From Catenuloplanes indicus (GTDB lineage Bacteria > Actinomycetota > Actinomycetes > Mycobacteriales > Micromonosporaceae), in the NCBI RefSeq assembly GCF_030813715.1, contig NZ_JAUSUZ010000001.1:4836001-4900000 (forward strand): a stretch of DNA of 64,000 bases, written 5' to 3'. This document shows, one piece after another, positions 49,172 through 57,548 of this stretch (position 1 is its first letter; every line of letters begins with the position of its first letter). A program made the translations under genes and the position numbers. The notes below the pieces were generated by a model that was not told where the DNA came from, did no database searches, and saw only the letters and a program-made list of their open reading frames with translations.

Positions 49172-49411
49172 TCAGGTCACACGGCGGACGTCGAAGGCCG
49201 CATGTTCCGGTGAGCCCAGGTATTCCTGGGACTTCATCCGGCACCAGGCCGGGATGTCGTTCGCGGCGGCCGGGTCGTCGGCCAGCACTCGGACCACCGC
49301 GCCGACCGGCAGCGCGGGGAGCCGCTTGGCCAGCGCGATCACCGGCAGTGGGCATCGCTGGCCGAGGCAGTCGAGGACCTCGGCCGGCGAGTCGTCACCG
49401 GCCGTCGTCAT
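49172..49411 (-). CDS. tusA: TusA/SirA-family sulfur carrier
   Basis: A 79-residue protein with the CPxP signature in VLDCLGQRCPLPVIALAKRL; the first Cys of CPLP is the sulfur-carrying residue. LADDPAAANDIPAWCRMKSQ is the usual second half. It may pass sulfur in tRNA thiolation or cofactor sulfuration, and could supply FdhD or MoaD, though it is not near them. Its ATG lies 17 bases inside the 3' end of the upstream membrane gene, so the two are coupled. Confidence 0.93.
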   Translation of the reverse strand: MTTAGDDSPAEVLDCLGQRCPLPVIALAKRLPALPVGAVVRVLADDPAAANDIPAWCRMKSQEYLGSPEHAAFDVRRVT

Positions 49412-51356
49412 CGCCCGCCGACCGGCCGTCGCGGTCCACGTCCGGGTTTTCGGCCCCGGCCGGGTTCTCGCCCGCGGCCGGGCCGCCGCCCGCGGCTGAG
49501 CCATGGTTCGGGGAGGGTTCAGCCGAGCGGTCGCCGGTGGCCGGCGAGGTGGCGGACGCAGCCGCCGGGCCGGAGACGGACGTGCCGGCCCCAGAAGCGT
49601 CCACCGGGCCAGGGACGGCCGCCGGGCCGGACGCGGAGGTATCGACCCCCGAAGCGTTCGCCGGGCCGGAGACCGTTGCCGGCCCGGAAGTGGCCGCAGG
49701 GCCGGGATCAACCGCCGTGCCGGACGTCGCCGAGCCGGACGTCGGCGCCGTATCCACGCCGTCGCCGTCCGGGCCGGACACGTGGTGGCCGGCCGGGGGA
49801 GTGGACGGAGTCGCCGGGAGGTGGGCCGGTGGCGCGTCGGTGGCCACGCCGGCCCTACCGGTGCCGGGGCCCGCGCCCGCGAGTACCGGCAGCGGAGCCG
49901 GCCGGCCCCGGCCGAAGCGGCTGATCACCCACGGCGCGTCCGGTGCGCCGTCGAGGACGCCGCCGTCCGGGTCGTCCTCGTAGGTGGCGCGGACCGGGTC
50001 CTCCTCCGGGTGGCGGATCTCGCGGATCACGAACCAGCAGAGCGCCGCGACGGTGACCAGCCGCAGCGTGGACGCGAGCACGAACACGCCCTCCGGGAAG
50101 ACCTGCTTGCCGGACGCGCCGAGCAGCTCGCCGTAGAACGCGACGAAGTACAGCACCTCGGCCGCCTGCCAGGCGAGGAACGCGCCCCAGCGCGGCCGGG
50201 CCAGCACCGCGAGCGGCAGCAGCCAGAGCACGAACTGCTGCGACCAGACCTTGTTGAAGATCAGGAATGCGGCCACCACCAGGAACAGCACCTGGGCCAG
50301 TCGCGGCCGGCGCGGCGCGGTCATGATCAGGTAGGCGACGCCGAGGCAGGCCAGGCCGAAGAGCGCGTAGCTGGTCCAGTTCAGCGCGGGATCGACGTTG
50401 TTACTGAACCACTCGAAGAGGCCCTGGTCGCCGGGGATCAGCGGGGCGAGCTTGCCGTCCAGGTACCGCCCGACGTACCAGAACGTGCCCCAGTCGATCG
50501 GCCGTTCCGTGTTCAGCTCGAAGAACCGGTTCCACGACTCGCGCCAGAGCAGGAACACCGGCGCGTTGACCGCGACCCAGGTGACCGCGCCGGTGCCGAA
50601 CGTGATGAGCACCGGCCGGAGCTTCGCGGCCCGCAGCCCGAGGATGAGCAGCGGCCCGAAGATGAACAGCGGCCAGAGTTTGGCCGCGGCGCCGAGCCCG
50701 AGCAGCACACCGGCGAGCACCGGTTTGCTCTTCGCCCAGGCGTAGAGCCCCGCGGCGGCCAGACCGATCACCAGGAAGTCCCAGTTCACCGTGGCGGTGA
50801 CGAACAGCGCGGGCGCGAGTGCGAACAGCGCCGCGTCCCACGGGCGGCGGCGGCGCAGCGCCAGGATGACGGCCGCGGTGGCGACCGCCAGCGCGGAGAG
50901 CACCAGCGCGTTCACGTCGTAGAAGAGCGTGCCCTGGTTGACCGCCGGGTTGTTCTCACCGTACGCGTGGACCGGCAGACCGAGCGCGCCCATGAAGTAG
51001 CCGGTGACGACCGGGTACTCCACCGGGTGGTCGCGGTACGGGACCTTGCCCTCGTTGAGCCCTTCGGCGTAGTAGAGCGCGAGCACGTCGGTGTAGCAGA
51101 ACCGGGTGTACTGCACGTGGTTGTCCCAGGCGCCGTCGCGGCAGGGCGACTTCTGCACCCAGTGCAGCGCGAGCGTGAGGCAGACCAGCGCCAGCACGAT
51201 CCGGGAGGCGGTCCAGAACGGTGTCGTCCCACCCCGGCCGGGCGCGGCGTGGTCGCCGAGCGGCCCGCCGATCGCCTCGGAGAGGCCACGGACGAACGGC
51301 TCCGACTGTCCGGGGTTGTCGACCCGCGGCTGCTGCTCGACGTTCATACGAGGCAT
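49395..51356 (-). CDS. GT87-like membrane mannosyltransferase family protein with long low-complexity tail
   Basis: About 653 residues. The N-terminal 430 residues contain some ten membrane helices. The extracytoplasmic loop near YYAEGLNEGKVPYRDHPVEY and PVVTGYFMGALG carries acidic residues as in GT-C enzymes of the DUF2029/GT87 family, which use polyprenyl-phosphate mannose. The C-terminal 170 residues (from about 485) are Ala/Gly/Ser/Pro/Thr repeats such as SGPA(A/T)VSGPA, probably disordered and cytoplasmic or wall-facing. ATG 51356 or 51347 may start it; neither has a strong ribosome site. It overlaps tusA at its 3' end. Confidence 0.75.
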   Translation of the reverse strand: MPRMNVEQQPRVDNPGQSEPFVRGLSEAIGGPLGDHAAPGRGGTTPFWTASRIVLALVCLTLALHWVQKSPCRDGAWDNHVQYTRFCYTDVLALYYAEGLNEGKVPYRDHPVEYPVVTGYFMGALGLPVHAYGENNPAVNQGTLFYDVNALVLSALAVATAAVILALRRRRPWDAALFALAPALFVTATVNWDFLVIGLAAAGLYAWAKSKPVLAGVLLGLGAAAKLWPLFIFGPLLILGLRAAKLRPVLITFGTGAVTWVAVNAPVFLLWRESWNRFFELNTERPIDWGTFWYVGRYLDGKLAPLIPGDQGLFEWFSNNVDPALNWTSYALFGLACLGVAYLIMTAPRRPRLAQVLFLVVAAFLIFNKVWSQQFVLWLLPLAVLARPRWGAFLAWQAAEVLYFVAFYGELLGASGKQVFPEGVFVLASTLRLVTVAALCWFVIREIRHPEEDPVRATYEDDPDGGVLDGAPDAPWVISRFGRGRPAPLPVLAGAGPGTGRAGVATDAPPAHLPATPSTPPAGHHVSGPDGDGVDTAPTSGSATSGTAVDPGPAATSGPATVSGPANASGVDTSASGPAAVPGPVDASGAGTSVSGPAAASATSPATGDRSAEPSPNHGSAAGGGPAAGENPAGAENPDVDRDGRSAGDDDGR

Positions 51357-51409
51357 CTTGCCGCATGACCCTGGGGAACCGGACACGGCCGTCGAAAGAA
51401 GATGCATCG

Positions 51410-51456
51410 ATGAAAAAGAATGAGGCCGGTGCACACCTGGTGTGCACCGGCCTCAT
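51410..51456 (-). terminator. Intrinsic terminator after the penicillin-binding protein gene
   Basis: ATGAGGCCGGTGCACACC (51420-51437) pairs with GGTGTGCACCGGCCTCAT (51439-51456) without mismatch around a single central T. On the minus strand the hairpin is followed by TCTTTTTC. It sits 23 bases after the gene's stop. Confidence 0.88.
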
Positions 51457-51478
51457 CGCGTATCAGACGGGTCGACCG

Positions 51479-54343
51479 CTAATCGTCGTCGTTCCCCGGC
51501 CCGCCCCCGCCGGGCACCCCCGGCAGAGCGGGTAGCCCGTCCGTCGGCGTGGGTGACGGCGTCTGGTTGCCACCGCCGTTGTTGTTGCCACCGCCGTTGT
51601 TGTTGCCACCGTTGTTGCCGCCGAAGAGGCAGGTGAAGTCGAACGGCTCACAGCTCGGCGACCCGTTCGGGTTGGGGTTCTGGTTCTCCGGCTTGTCCGG
51701 CGCCTTCGGCGACGGCGAGACACCGTTCGCGAGCACGCTCGGGTCACCGACGGAGCTGCCCTCCGGGAAGCTCTCCACCTTGTACTTCGCCGCCTTGTTC
51801 GCGGCGTTCATGAAGTCTTCCCAGATCTGGCCCGGCGTGTCACCGCCGTACATGTCGCTGCCGTCCGGGTCCTTGATCGCCGCTCGGGCGCCGGAGGTAC
51901 CGACCCAGACGCCGGCCGCTATCTGCGTGGTGGCGCCGAGGTACCAGGCGTCACCGTTGGTGCCGCCCTCCTTGCCGAGCTCCCAGGTGCCGGACTTGGC
52001 GAACGCCGGACGGTCACCGGCGAGCGCGTGGTTGTTGCCGTCACTCGCACCGGGGATCTTCTGCAGCACCTTGAGCATGCTGTCTATCTGCTCGGTGTCG
52101 AACTTCTTCTCCGGCTTGATCTGCTCGCCGTTGACCTTGACCCACTCGCCGGTCGCGCTGTTCTTCTTCTCGACGCTGACCACGAAGTGGGCCTTGTTGT
52201 AGTCGCCGCGGTTGGCCAGCGTGGCGAGGCCGTTGACGTGCTCGATGACCTTCACCTTGTACTGACCGAAGCCGACCTCGACGTCGAACTTGCTCGGCGC
52301 GACCGCGGTCGGCTCGACCTCGGCGAGGTTGATCTCCTCGTCATCGTTGGTCCACATGGTGCGCACACCCGCGTCCCGGGCGACGGCGACGACCTTGTCC
52401 GGTCCCATCTCCTTGGTCATCCAGTAGAACGGGACGTTGAAGGAGTCGATCGTCATCTTCTCCAGCGAGCAGTACTTGCCGCAGGCCGGGTCCTCACGGC
52501 CGGCGTTGGAGATCTCGCGGCCGCCGCGCTCCTCGTCGACGTTCTTGGTGGAGTCCCAGTACGACTCCATCGACATGCCCTCGCGCAGGCCAGCCGCGAG
52601 CGTGTACATCTTGAACGTCGAGCCCGGCGGGTGACCGCCGTTGCGACCGGCGAAGTCGAAGCCGGCGCCGTCGTCACCGCCGTAGTAGGCGAGCACCTGG
52701 CCATTGGTCGGGTCGATCGCGACCAGCGCGGCCTGGTGGTTCTCCGCGGTCTTGCTCATCGGCGAGGACTTGCTCTTACGCGAGGCCGCCTCTTCCGCCG
52801 CCTTCTGCATGGCCGGGTTGATCGAGACCTTGACCCGGTACGGCCGCTGCTGCCAGTCGGTTATGCCCATCTCGGCCAGTTCGTCCTTGACGTAGTTCAG
52901 GACGTGACCGACCGGCTTGTTGTTGACGCACTCCGCTTGGCAGGCGTTCGGATCGTACTTGGCCAGGCTCTTCTCCGGGAACTCGGCCTTCGCCCGCTCA
53001 TCCGCGGTGATCCAGCCCATCTCGGCCATATTGTTGAGCGTGTACGCCCAGCGCTCCTTCGCGGCCTCCGGGTTACGCGCGGGGTCGTAGCCCTGGTGGC
53101 CACCCGGCACCGGTTCCGGCTGCTTGATGACGGAGGCGAGCACGGCGGCCTCGGACGCGGTGATCGCGCCCTCCTCGCCGGGCATCTTCGTGACCGTCTT
53201 GTTGAAGTAGGCCTTCGCGGCCGCCTCGATGCCCTCGGCGCCACGGCCGAACCAGATCGCGTTGAGGTACAACGAGATGATCTGGTCCTTGTCGTAGTTG
53301 TCCTCGATCTTGCGGGCCAGCAGCGCTTCGCGGATCTTGCGGTTGTAGTTGATGCCGGTCAGCTCCGCGGCGTGCCGCGCGTACTGCTGGGTGATCGTGG
53401 ACGCGCCCTGGGTGTCGCCGCCGGAGATGTTGTTCCAGGCGGCGCGGGCGATGCCCTTCATGTCGATGCCGGAGTGGTCGTAGAAGCCCTTGTCCTCGGC
53501 CGCCGCGACCGCGTGCTTGACCAGCGGATTGATCTTCTCGTCCGGCACCACGGTCCGGTTGTGCTCGCCGAGCTTCGTCATCTCCGAACCGTCCGCGTAC
53601 GCGATCGTGGAGATCTCCGGCTCGAACGTGTTGATGTCCGGCACGTCGTCGAACGCGTACGTAAGGCCGACGATGCCGATGCCGGCCGTCATGATGACGA
53701 CCGCGAACGCCGCTATCGACCAGTTGGCGATCTTGCGGCGCTTGGCGCGCTTCGCGGCCTCGGGGTCCATCGACCCGGCGGCACGGCTGCGGCGACCGGG
53801 GCCGGTACCGCCCGGCCCGGAGTCGCCGGGGCCGGCCGGGGAGACCGGACGGACGCTGGCACGACCCGGCACGGCCCGGCCGACCGGTGCACCACCGACT
53901 GCGGCACCACCGACTGCGGCACCACCGACCGCGGCACCACCGACGGCCGCGCGGCCCGGCACACCCGGTCGTGCGGAACCGACCGACGCGGATCCCGAGC
54001 TGCCCGGCACACGGGCGCCACCGACCGCGGCACTGCCGCCGACCGAGGCACGCCCGGGGACGCCGCCGACGGACGCCGATCCGGAGCTGCCCGGCACGCG
54101 GGCGCCACCGACGGCACCGCTGCCGCCCACGGAGGCACGTGCGCTGGGCGGCCCACCGGGCCGAGCGCTGCCGGAGGCACGCGGGGGCACGCCTCCACCG
54201 GGCCGGGCACCGTTACCCGGCCAGCCGCCGGACGCACCGGCACCGCCGTAGCGGTCGTCCGGCTCACCGGAGCCCGGCATCCGGCCTCCGCCCGGACCGG
54301 AGGCCCGGTCATGCGGAGAACTGGGTTCGCCGTACGCGTTCAT
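51479..54343 (-). CDS. Bifunctional penicillin-binding protein (transglycosylase-transpeptidase, class A)
   Basis: A 954-residue class A PBP that polymerises and cross-links peptidoglycan. The first 190 residues are a Gly/Ala/Val/Pro-rich cytoplasmic arm with tandem repeats, followed by a membrane helix (IANWSIAAFAVVIMTAGIGI). The GT51 domain (about 240-430) has AAEDKGFYDHSGIDMKGIAR, GASTITQQYARHAAELTG, RKIREALLARKIEDNYDKDQ and EAAVLASVIKQPEP. The transpeptidase domain (about 530-830) has PPGSTFKMYTLAAGL (SxxK), SFNVPFYWMTKEMG (SxN-like) and KSGTWELG (KTGT-like). The tail is Asn/Gly/Pro-rich. A perfect hairpin terminator follows. Probably PonA1/PonA2-like. Confidence 0.95.
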   Translation of the reverse strand: MNAYGEPSSPHDRASGPGGGRMPGSGEPDDRYGGAGASGGWPGNGARPGGGVPPRASGSARPGGPPSARASVGGSGAVGGARVPGSSGSASVGGVPGRASVGGSAAVGGARVPGSSGSASVGSARPGVPGRAAVGGAAVGGAAVGGAAVGGAPVGRAVPGRASVRPVSPAGPGDSGPGGTGPGRRSRAAGSMDPEAAKRAKRRKIANWSIAAFAVVIMTAGIGIVGLTYAFDDVPDINTFEPEISTIAYADGSEMTKLGEHNRTVVPDEKINPLVKHAVAAAEDKGFYDHSGIDMKGIARAAWNNISGGDTQGASTITQQYARHAAELTGINYNRKIREALLARKIEDNYDKDQIISLYLNAIWFGRGAEGIEAAAKAYFNKTVTKMPGEEGAITASEAAVLASVIKQPEPVPGGHQGYDPARNPEAAKERWAYTLNNMAEMGWITADERAKAEFPEKSLAKYDPNACQAECVNNKPVGHVLNYVKDELAEMGITDWQQRPYRVKVSINPAMQKAAEEAASRKSKSSPMSKTAENHQAALVAIDPTNGQVLAYYGGDDGAGFDFAGRNGGHPPGSTFKMYTLAAGLREGMSMESYWDSTKNVDEERGGREISNAGREDPACGKYCSLEKMTIDSFNVPFYWMTKEMGPDKVVAVARDAGVRTMWTNDDEEINLAEVEPTAVAPSKFDVEVGFGQYKVKVIEHVNGLATLANRGDYNKAHFVVSVEKKNSATGEWVKVNGEQIKPEKKFDTEQIDSMLKVLQKIPGASDGNNHALAGDRPAFAKSGTWELGKEGGTNGDAWYLGATTQIAAGVWVGTSGARAAIKDPDGSDMYGGDTPGQIWEDFMNAANKAAKYKVESFPEGSSVGDPSVLANGVSPSPKAPDKPENQNPNPNGSPSCEPFDFTCLFGGNNGGNNNGGGNNNGGGNQTPSPTPTDGLPALPGVPGGGGPGNDDD
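53889..53948 (-). repeat. 15-bp tandem repeat in the PBP cytoplasmic arm
   Basis: Four units of GCACCACCGACTGCG (plus strand) lie end to end from 53889, coding AVGGA pentapeptides on the minus strand. Longer imperfect repeats (SSGSASVGG, PGRASVGG) surround them. Confidence 0.8.
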
Positions 54344-54420
54344 TCGTCACACCCTGCCGGTCGCGGTGGCGCGAGTCGACGACCCTGGGGGTGGCCGTGA
54401 GCTTCGCCACGAACGGACAC

Positions 54421-54452
54421 AAGGGGCGCGGCAGCACATACCGCCGCCCCTT
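54421..54452. promoter_or_regulatory. Inverted repeat upstream of the PBP gene
   Basis: AAGGGGCG (54421-54428) and CGCCCCTT (54445-54452) are exact arms with extra GC pairing inside. It lies about 80 bases before the PBP start, in a region (54460-54530) less GC-rich than average that also has TCCG-A6-CGGA. Possibly a leader hairpin. Confidence 0.4.
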
Positions 54453-54536
54453 CACTTGACTTTGTAGCCGTTACATCCGCAAAAAACGGACTTATCGGGC
54501 TAACGATCTGATTTGCATCTCCGACCCACGAGCGCG

Positions 54537-54956
54537 TCACCGTTCCGCCCCTCGTCTACGGCCGGAATCGCCACCGGGTTCATCCGCCTCCAGGCCCTCG
54601 CGGCCCAGCAGGAACTGCTCTACCAGGTGGTTCCAGGAGCAGCCCTGGCACACCTCCACTACGTACACCTGAAACTCACTCAGCGTCATCGCCAGCATCG
54701 GAAGCTCGGCCAGCTTGCGCGCCTGACCGGCGGACTGCTTGAGCTCATCACCATAGATGTAGTGCACGAGAGTGAGGTTCTCCCGGCGGCACATCGGACA
54801 CCGCTCCTCGGTCGGCTCACCGTGGAAACGTGCCGCGTTCTTGAGGTAGGGGGAGGCGTCGCAGACCTCATGGACGCCCACCCTGCCCGAATGCACGTCA
54901 CGCAGCACTGCTCGCCTCTGGAGCGAGTAGTCCACCACCTGCCGCTGCGTGCGCAC
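54537..54956 (-). CDS. DUF5318 family protein
   Basis: A 139-residue protein with two zinc-ribbon-like pairs, ERCPMCRRENLTLVHYIYGD and VEVCQGCSWNHL, matching the actinobacterial DUF5318 family found next to the large PBP gene. Start GTG 54956; TACTCT seven bases upstream and no Shine-Dalgarno suggest a leaderless message. It is divergent from padR and in the same direction as the PBP. Function unknown; a zinc-binding regulator is plausible. Confidence 0.85.
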   Translation of the reverse strand: MRTQRQVVDYSLQRRAVLRDVHSGRVGVHEVCDASPYLKNAARFHGEPTEERCPMCRRENLTLVHYIYGDELKQSAGQARKLAELPMLAMTLSEFQVYVVEVCQGCSWNHLVEQFLLGREGLEADEPGGDSGRRRGAER

Positions 54957-55080
54957 GGACTGAAGAGTAACGGCTCCCGGCCCAAGAGGCGACAACGCTC
55001 ACTTTCCGTGACAGTCAGTGGCCGACACGAACGTTTGACGGCACATCGTTTGCGCATCGGCCATCCCTCGTTCTACGGTT

Positions 55081-55103
55081 CGATGTATCGGGCCGATACA
55101 TCG
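55081..55103. promoter_or_regulatory. Perfect 23-bp palindrome, likely PadR operator
   Basis: CGATGTATCGG (55081-55091), a central G, and CCGATACATCG (55093-55103). The ATGTAT...ATACAT core is the classic PadR/LmrR-type operator. It ends 17 bases before the padR start, placing it over the expected promoter or transcript start. Confidence 0.8.
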
Positions 55104-55120
55104 GGCGAGAGGAGACGGCC

Positions 55121-55759
55121 GTGCTGGAGTTCGCGATCCTCGGGCTGCTCTCCGAGTCCGCCATGCACGGCTACGAACTGCGCAAGGAACTGGGCACCAA
55201 GCTCGGCCCGATCCGCGCGGCGATCAGCTACGGCACGCTCTACCCGACGCTCAAGCGGCTCCAGCTGGCCGGCTGGATCACGCAGGCCGGTGAGACGCCC
55301 GCGACCGCGGACGAGGTGCCGGCGCTGACCAGCCGGCGCGGCCGGATCGTCTACAAGATCACCGCCGAGGGCAAGGAACGGTTCGCTGAGCTGCTCGCGC
55401 ACGCCGGGCCGGAGACCTTCGACGACGCGGGCTTCAACGTGCACTTCGCGTTCTTCGCGCGCACCGACCGCGCCACCCGGCTGCGCATCCTGGAGGGCCG
55501 CCGCCGGAAGGTCGAGGAGCGGCGCGAGGGCCTGCGCAACCTGCTGGCCCGGGCCAGCGAGCGGATCGACGCGTACACGCTGGAGCTGCAACGCCACGGC
55601 CTGGACGCGTGCGAGCGCGAGGTCCGCTGGCTGGAGGAGCTGATCGCGAGCGAGCGCTCCGGCCACGGCCCCGGCCGCGACAACACTGGCGGCCCCGGCC
55701 GCGACAAACTCCCGCCCTCGACCGGCACCGCCGCCGGGGAGGAGCCGGGCCCGTCATGA
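55121..55759 (+). CDS. PadR-family transcriptional regulator
   Basis: A 212-residue repressor-type protein. The winged helix is MLEFAILGLLSESAMHGYEL then AISYGTLYPTLKRLQLAGWI (about 1-70). The C-terminal helical dimerisation region (Vir_act_alpha_C type) spans about 110-185 (LRILEGRRRKVEERREGLRN). A Gly/Pro tail follows. GTG 55121 has GAGAGGAGA upstream. A perfect operator palindrome lies just before it, so it is probably autoregulated. ino1 follows 43 bases on and may be under the same control. Confidence 0.92.
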   Translation: MLEFAILGLLSESAMHGYELRKELGTKLGPIRAAISYGTLYPTLKRLQLAGWITQAGETPATADEVPALTSRRGRIVYKITAEGKERFAELLAHAGPETFDDAGFNVHFAFFARTDRATRLRILEGRRRKVEERREGLRNLLARASERIDAYTLELQRHGLDACEREVRWLEELIASERSGHGPGRDNTGGPGRDKLPPSTGTAAGEEPGPS

Positions 55760-55802
55760 CAGGTGACCTGTCGTGCTGACCAAAAGTAAGGAGGCAAGCG
55801 GG

Positions 55803-56882
55803 ATGGGTTCCGTCCGCGTGGCCATCGTCGGTGTGGGTAACTGCGCCTCGTCCCTGGTCCAGGGTGTGGAGTACTACCGGGACGCCGACCCGAACGACCG
55901 GGTTCCCGGCCTCATGCACGTCACGTTCGGCGACTATCACGTCTCGGACGTGACGTTCGTCGCGGCGTTCGACGTGGACGCCAAGAAGGTCGGCCGTGAC
56001 CTGGCCGAGGCGATCGTGGCGAGCGAGAACAACACGATCAAGCTCGCCGACGTGCCGCCGACCGGCGTGCAGGTGCAGCGCGGCCCGACGTTCGACGGTC
56101 TCGGCCAGTACTACCGCGAGATCATCGAGGAGTCGGACGAAGAGCCGGTGGACGTGGTGCAGGCGCTGCGCGACGCTCAGGTCGACGTCGTCGTGGCGTA
56201 CCTACCGGTCGGCTCCGAGGAGGCGGCGAAGTTCTACGCGCAGGCCGCGATCGACGCCGGCTGCGCGTTCGTCAACGCGCTGCCGGTCTTCATCGCCTCC
56301 GACCCGGCGTGGGCGCAGAAGTTCACCGACGCGGGCCTCCCGATCGTCGGCGACGACATCAAGAGCCAGGTCGGCGCCACCATCGTGCACCGCGCACTGG
56401 CGAAGCTGTTCGAGGACCGCGGCGTCGAGCTGCTGCGCACGTACCAGCTGAACTTCGGCGGCAACATGGACTTCATGAACATGCTGGAGCGCAACCGGCT
56501 GATCTCGAAGAAGATCTCCAAGACGCAGTCGGTGACGTCCCAGATCCCGCACGAGATGGTCAAGAGCGACGTACACATCGGACCGTCCGACCACGTGCCG
56601 TGGCTGGACGACCGCAAGTGGGCTTACATCCGGCTGGAGGGCAAGGCGTTCGGCGACGTGCCGCTGAACGCGGAGCTCAAGCTCGAGGTGTGGGACTCGC
56701 CGAACTCGGCCGGCGTGATCATCGACGCGGTCCGCGCCGCGAAGATCGCGCTGGACCGCAAGGTCGGCGGCCCGATCCTCTCCGCCTCGTCCTACTTCAT
56801 GAAGTCCCCGCCGGTGCAGTACTCCGACCACGACGCGCACGCGTCAGTGGACAAGTTCATCGCCGGTGAGATCGAGCGCTGA
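55803..56882 (+). CDS. ino1: Inositol-3-phosphate synthase (actinobacterial type)
   Basis: A 359-residue NAD-dependent enzyme that turns glucose 6-phosphate into 1D-myo-inositol 3-phosphate, the entry to mycothiol and phosphatidylinositol lipids. The NAD loop is [20 protein letters not shown]. Catalytic-region blocks include [55 protein letters not shown] and [25 protein letters not shown] lies nine bases before ATG 55803. It follows padR. A hairpin array closes the message. Confidence 0.97.
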   Translation: MGSVRVAIVGVGNCASSLVQGVEYYRDADPNDRVPGLMHVTFGDYHVSDVTFVAAFDVDAKKVGRDLAEAIVASENNTIKLADVPPTGVQVQRGPTFDGLGQYYREIIEESDEEPVDVVQALRDAQVDVVVAYLPVGSEEAAKFYAQAAIDAGCAFVNALPVFIASDPAWAQKFTDAGLPIVGDDIKSQVGATIVHRALAKLFEDRGVELLRTYQLNFGGNMDFMNMLERNRLISKKISKTQSVTSQIPHEMVKSDVHIGPSDHVPWLDDRKWAYIRLEGKAFGDVPLNAELKLEVWDSPNSAGVIIDAVRAAKIALDRKVGGPILSASSYFMKSPPVQYSDHDAHASVDKFIAGEIER

Positions 56883-56890
56883 CATCAAGA

Positions 56891-57048
56891 GGCGTGAGCG
56901 CGATGCCCGGTTTTGGCATCGCGCTCACGCCGTCCGGGTTCTGGCCGAAAGCACAGCGCGATGCCCGGTTTTGGCATCGCGCTCACGCCGTCCGGGTTCT
57001 GGCCGAAAGCACAGCGCGATGCCCGGCTTTGGCATCGCGCTGTGCTTT
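56891..57048. repeat. 58-bp tandem repeat of nested hairpins between ino1 and ogt
   Basis: The core GCGCGATGCC-loop-GGCATCGCGC occurs at 56898, 56956 and 57014, exactly 58 bases apart. The link CTCACGCCGTCCGGGTTCTG and GCCGAAAGCACA is repeated unchanged between cores. The first hairpin has a 17-bp perfect stem (56891-56907 with 56915-56931), the last an 18-bp perfect stem, and the middle one only the 10-bp core. Confidence 0.92.
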
Positions 57049-57052
57049 CTTT
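57006..57052 (+). terminator. Strong intrinsic terminator (third hairpin of the array)
   Basis: AAAGCACAGCGCGATGCC (57006-57023), loop CGGCTTT, then GGCATCGCGCTGTGCTTT (57031-57048) and CTTTC. The stem is 18 bp without mismatch. It faces ino1 but may serve ogt on the other strand as well. Confidence 0.85.
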
Positions 57053-57544
57053 CTATCCGGACCAGTCTCGTTGCAGCGCGACGCGGGCCTCCAGCTCCAG
57101 CAGCACGCGCTTGCGGGCCAGGCCGCCGCCGAAGCCGACCATCTTCCCGCCCGCCCCGACCACCCGGTGGCAGGGGACCAGCACCGGGATCGGGTTGCGG
57201 TTGCAGGCGGTACCGACCGCGCGGGCCGCACCGGCGTCCCCCAGACCGGTCGCGATCTCGCCATAGGTGATCATCTCGCCGTACGGCACGCGGGCGATCC
57301 GCTCCCACACCGCGCGCTCGAAGCCGGAGCCGCCCGGCGCGCGCAGCGGCACGGAGAACGCGGTGAGTTCGCCCGCGAAGTACGCCCGCAGCTGCACCAC
57401 CGCCTCGTCCAGCACCGCCGGCCCGCCCGCGGCGAACTCCACCGCCGCCGGGTGCCGCCCGAAGTGGACGCCACCGACCGCGTCCGCGCTCCCGGTGCCC
57501 ACGGAGAGCTCACCGATCGGCGAATCGATCACCACCCAGCGCAT
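57053..57544 (-). CDS. ogt: Methylated-DNA--protein-cysteine methyltransferase
   Basis: A 163-residue suicide repair protein for O6-alkylguanine. The active-site motif is IPVLVPCHRVVGAGGKMVGF (PCHRV). The helix-turn-helix region is VPYGEMITYGEIATGLGDAG with AVGTACNRNP, and the C-terminus has FGGGLARKRVLLELE. It converges on the hairpin array and follows the zinc-ribbon gene by four bases, so both are probably cotranscribed. Confidence 0.96.
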   Translation of the reverse strand: MRWVVIDSPIGELSVGTGSADAVGGVHFGRHPAAVEFAAGGPAVLDEAVVQLRAYFAGELTAFSVPLRAPGGSGFERAVWERIARVPYGEMITYGEIATGLGDAGAARAVGTACNRNPIPVLVPCHRVVGAGGKMVGFGGGLARKRVLLELEARVALQRDWSG

Positions 57545-57548
57545 GGCG

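Noticed and set aside
56891-57048. Regular repeats resembling a short CRISPR array
   Set aside because: The 58-bp period consists of repeated sequence throughout with no unique spacers, the units are hairpin terminators, and no cas gene is near.
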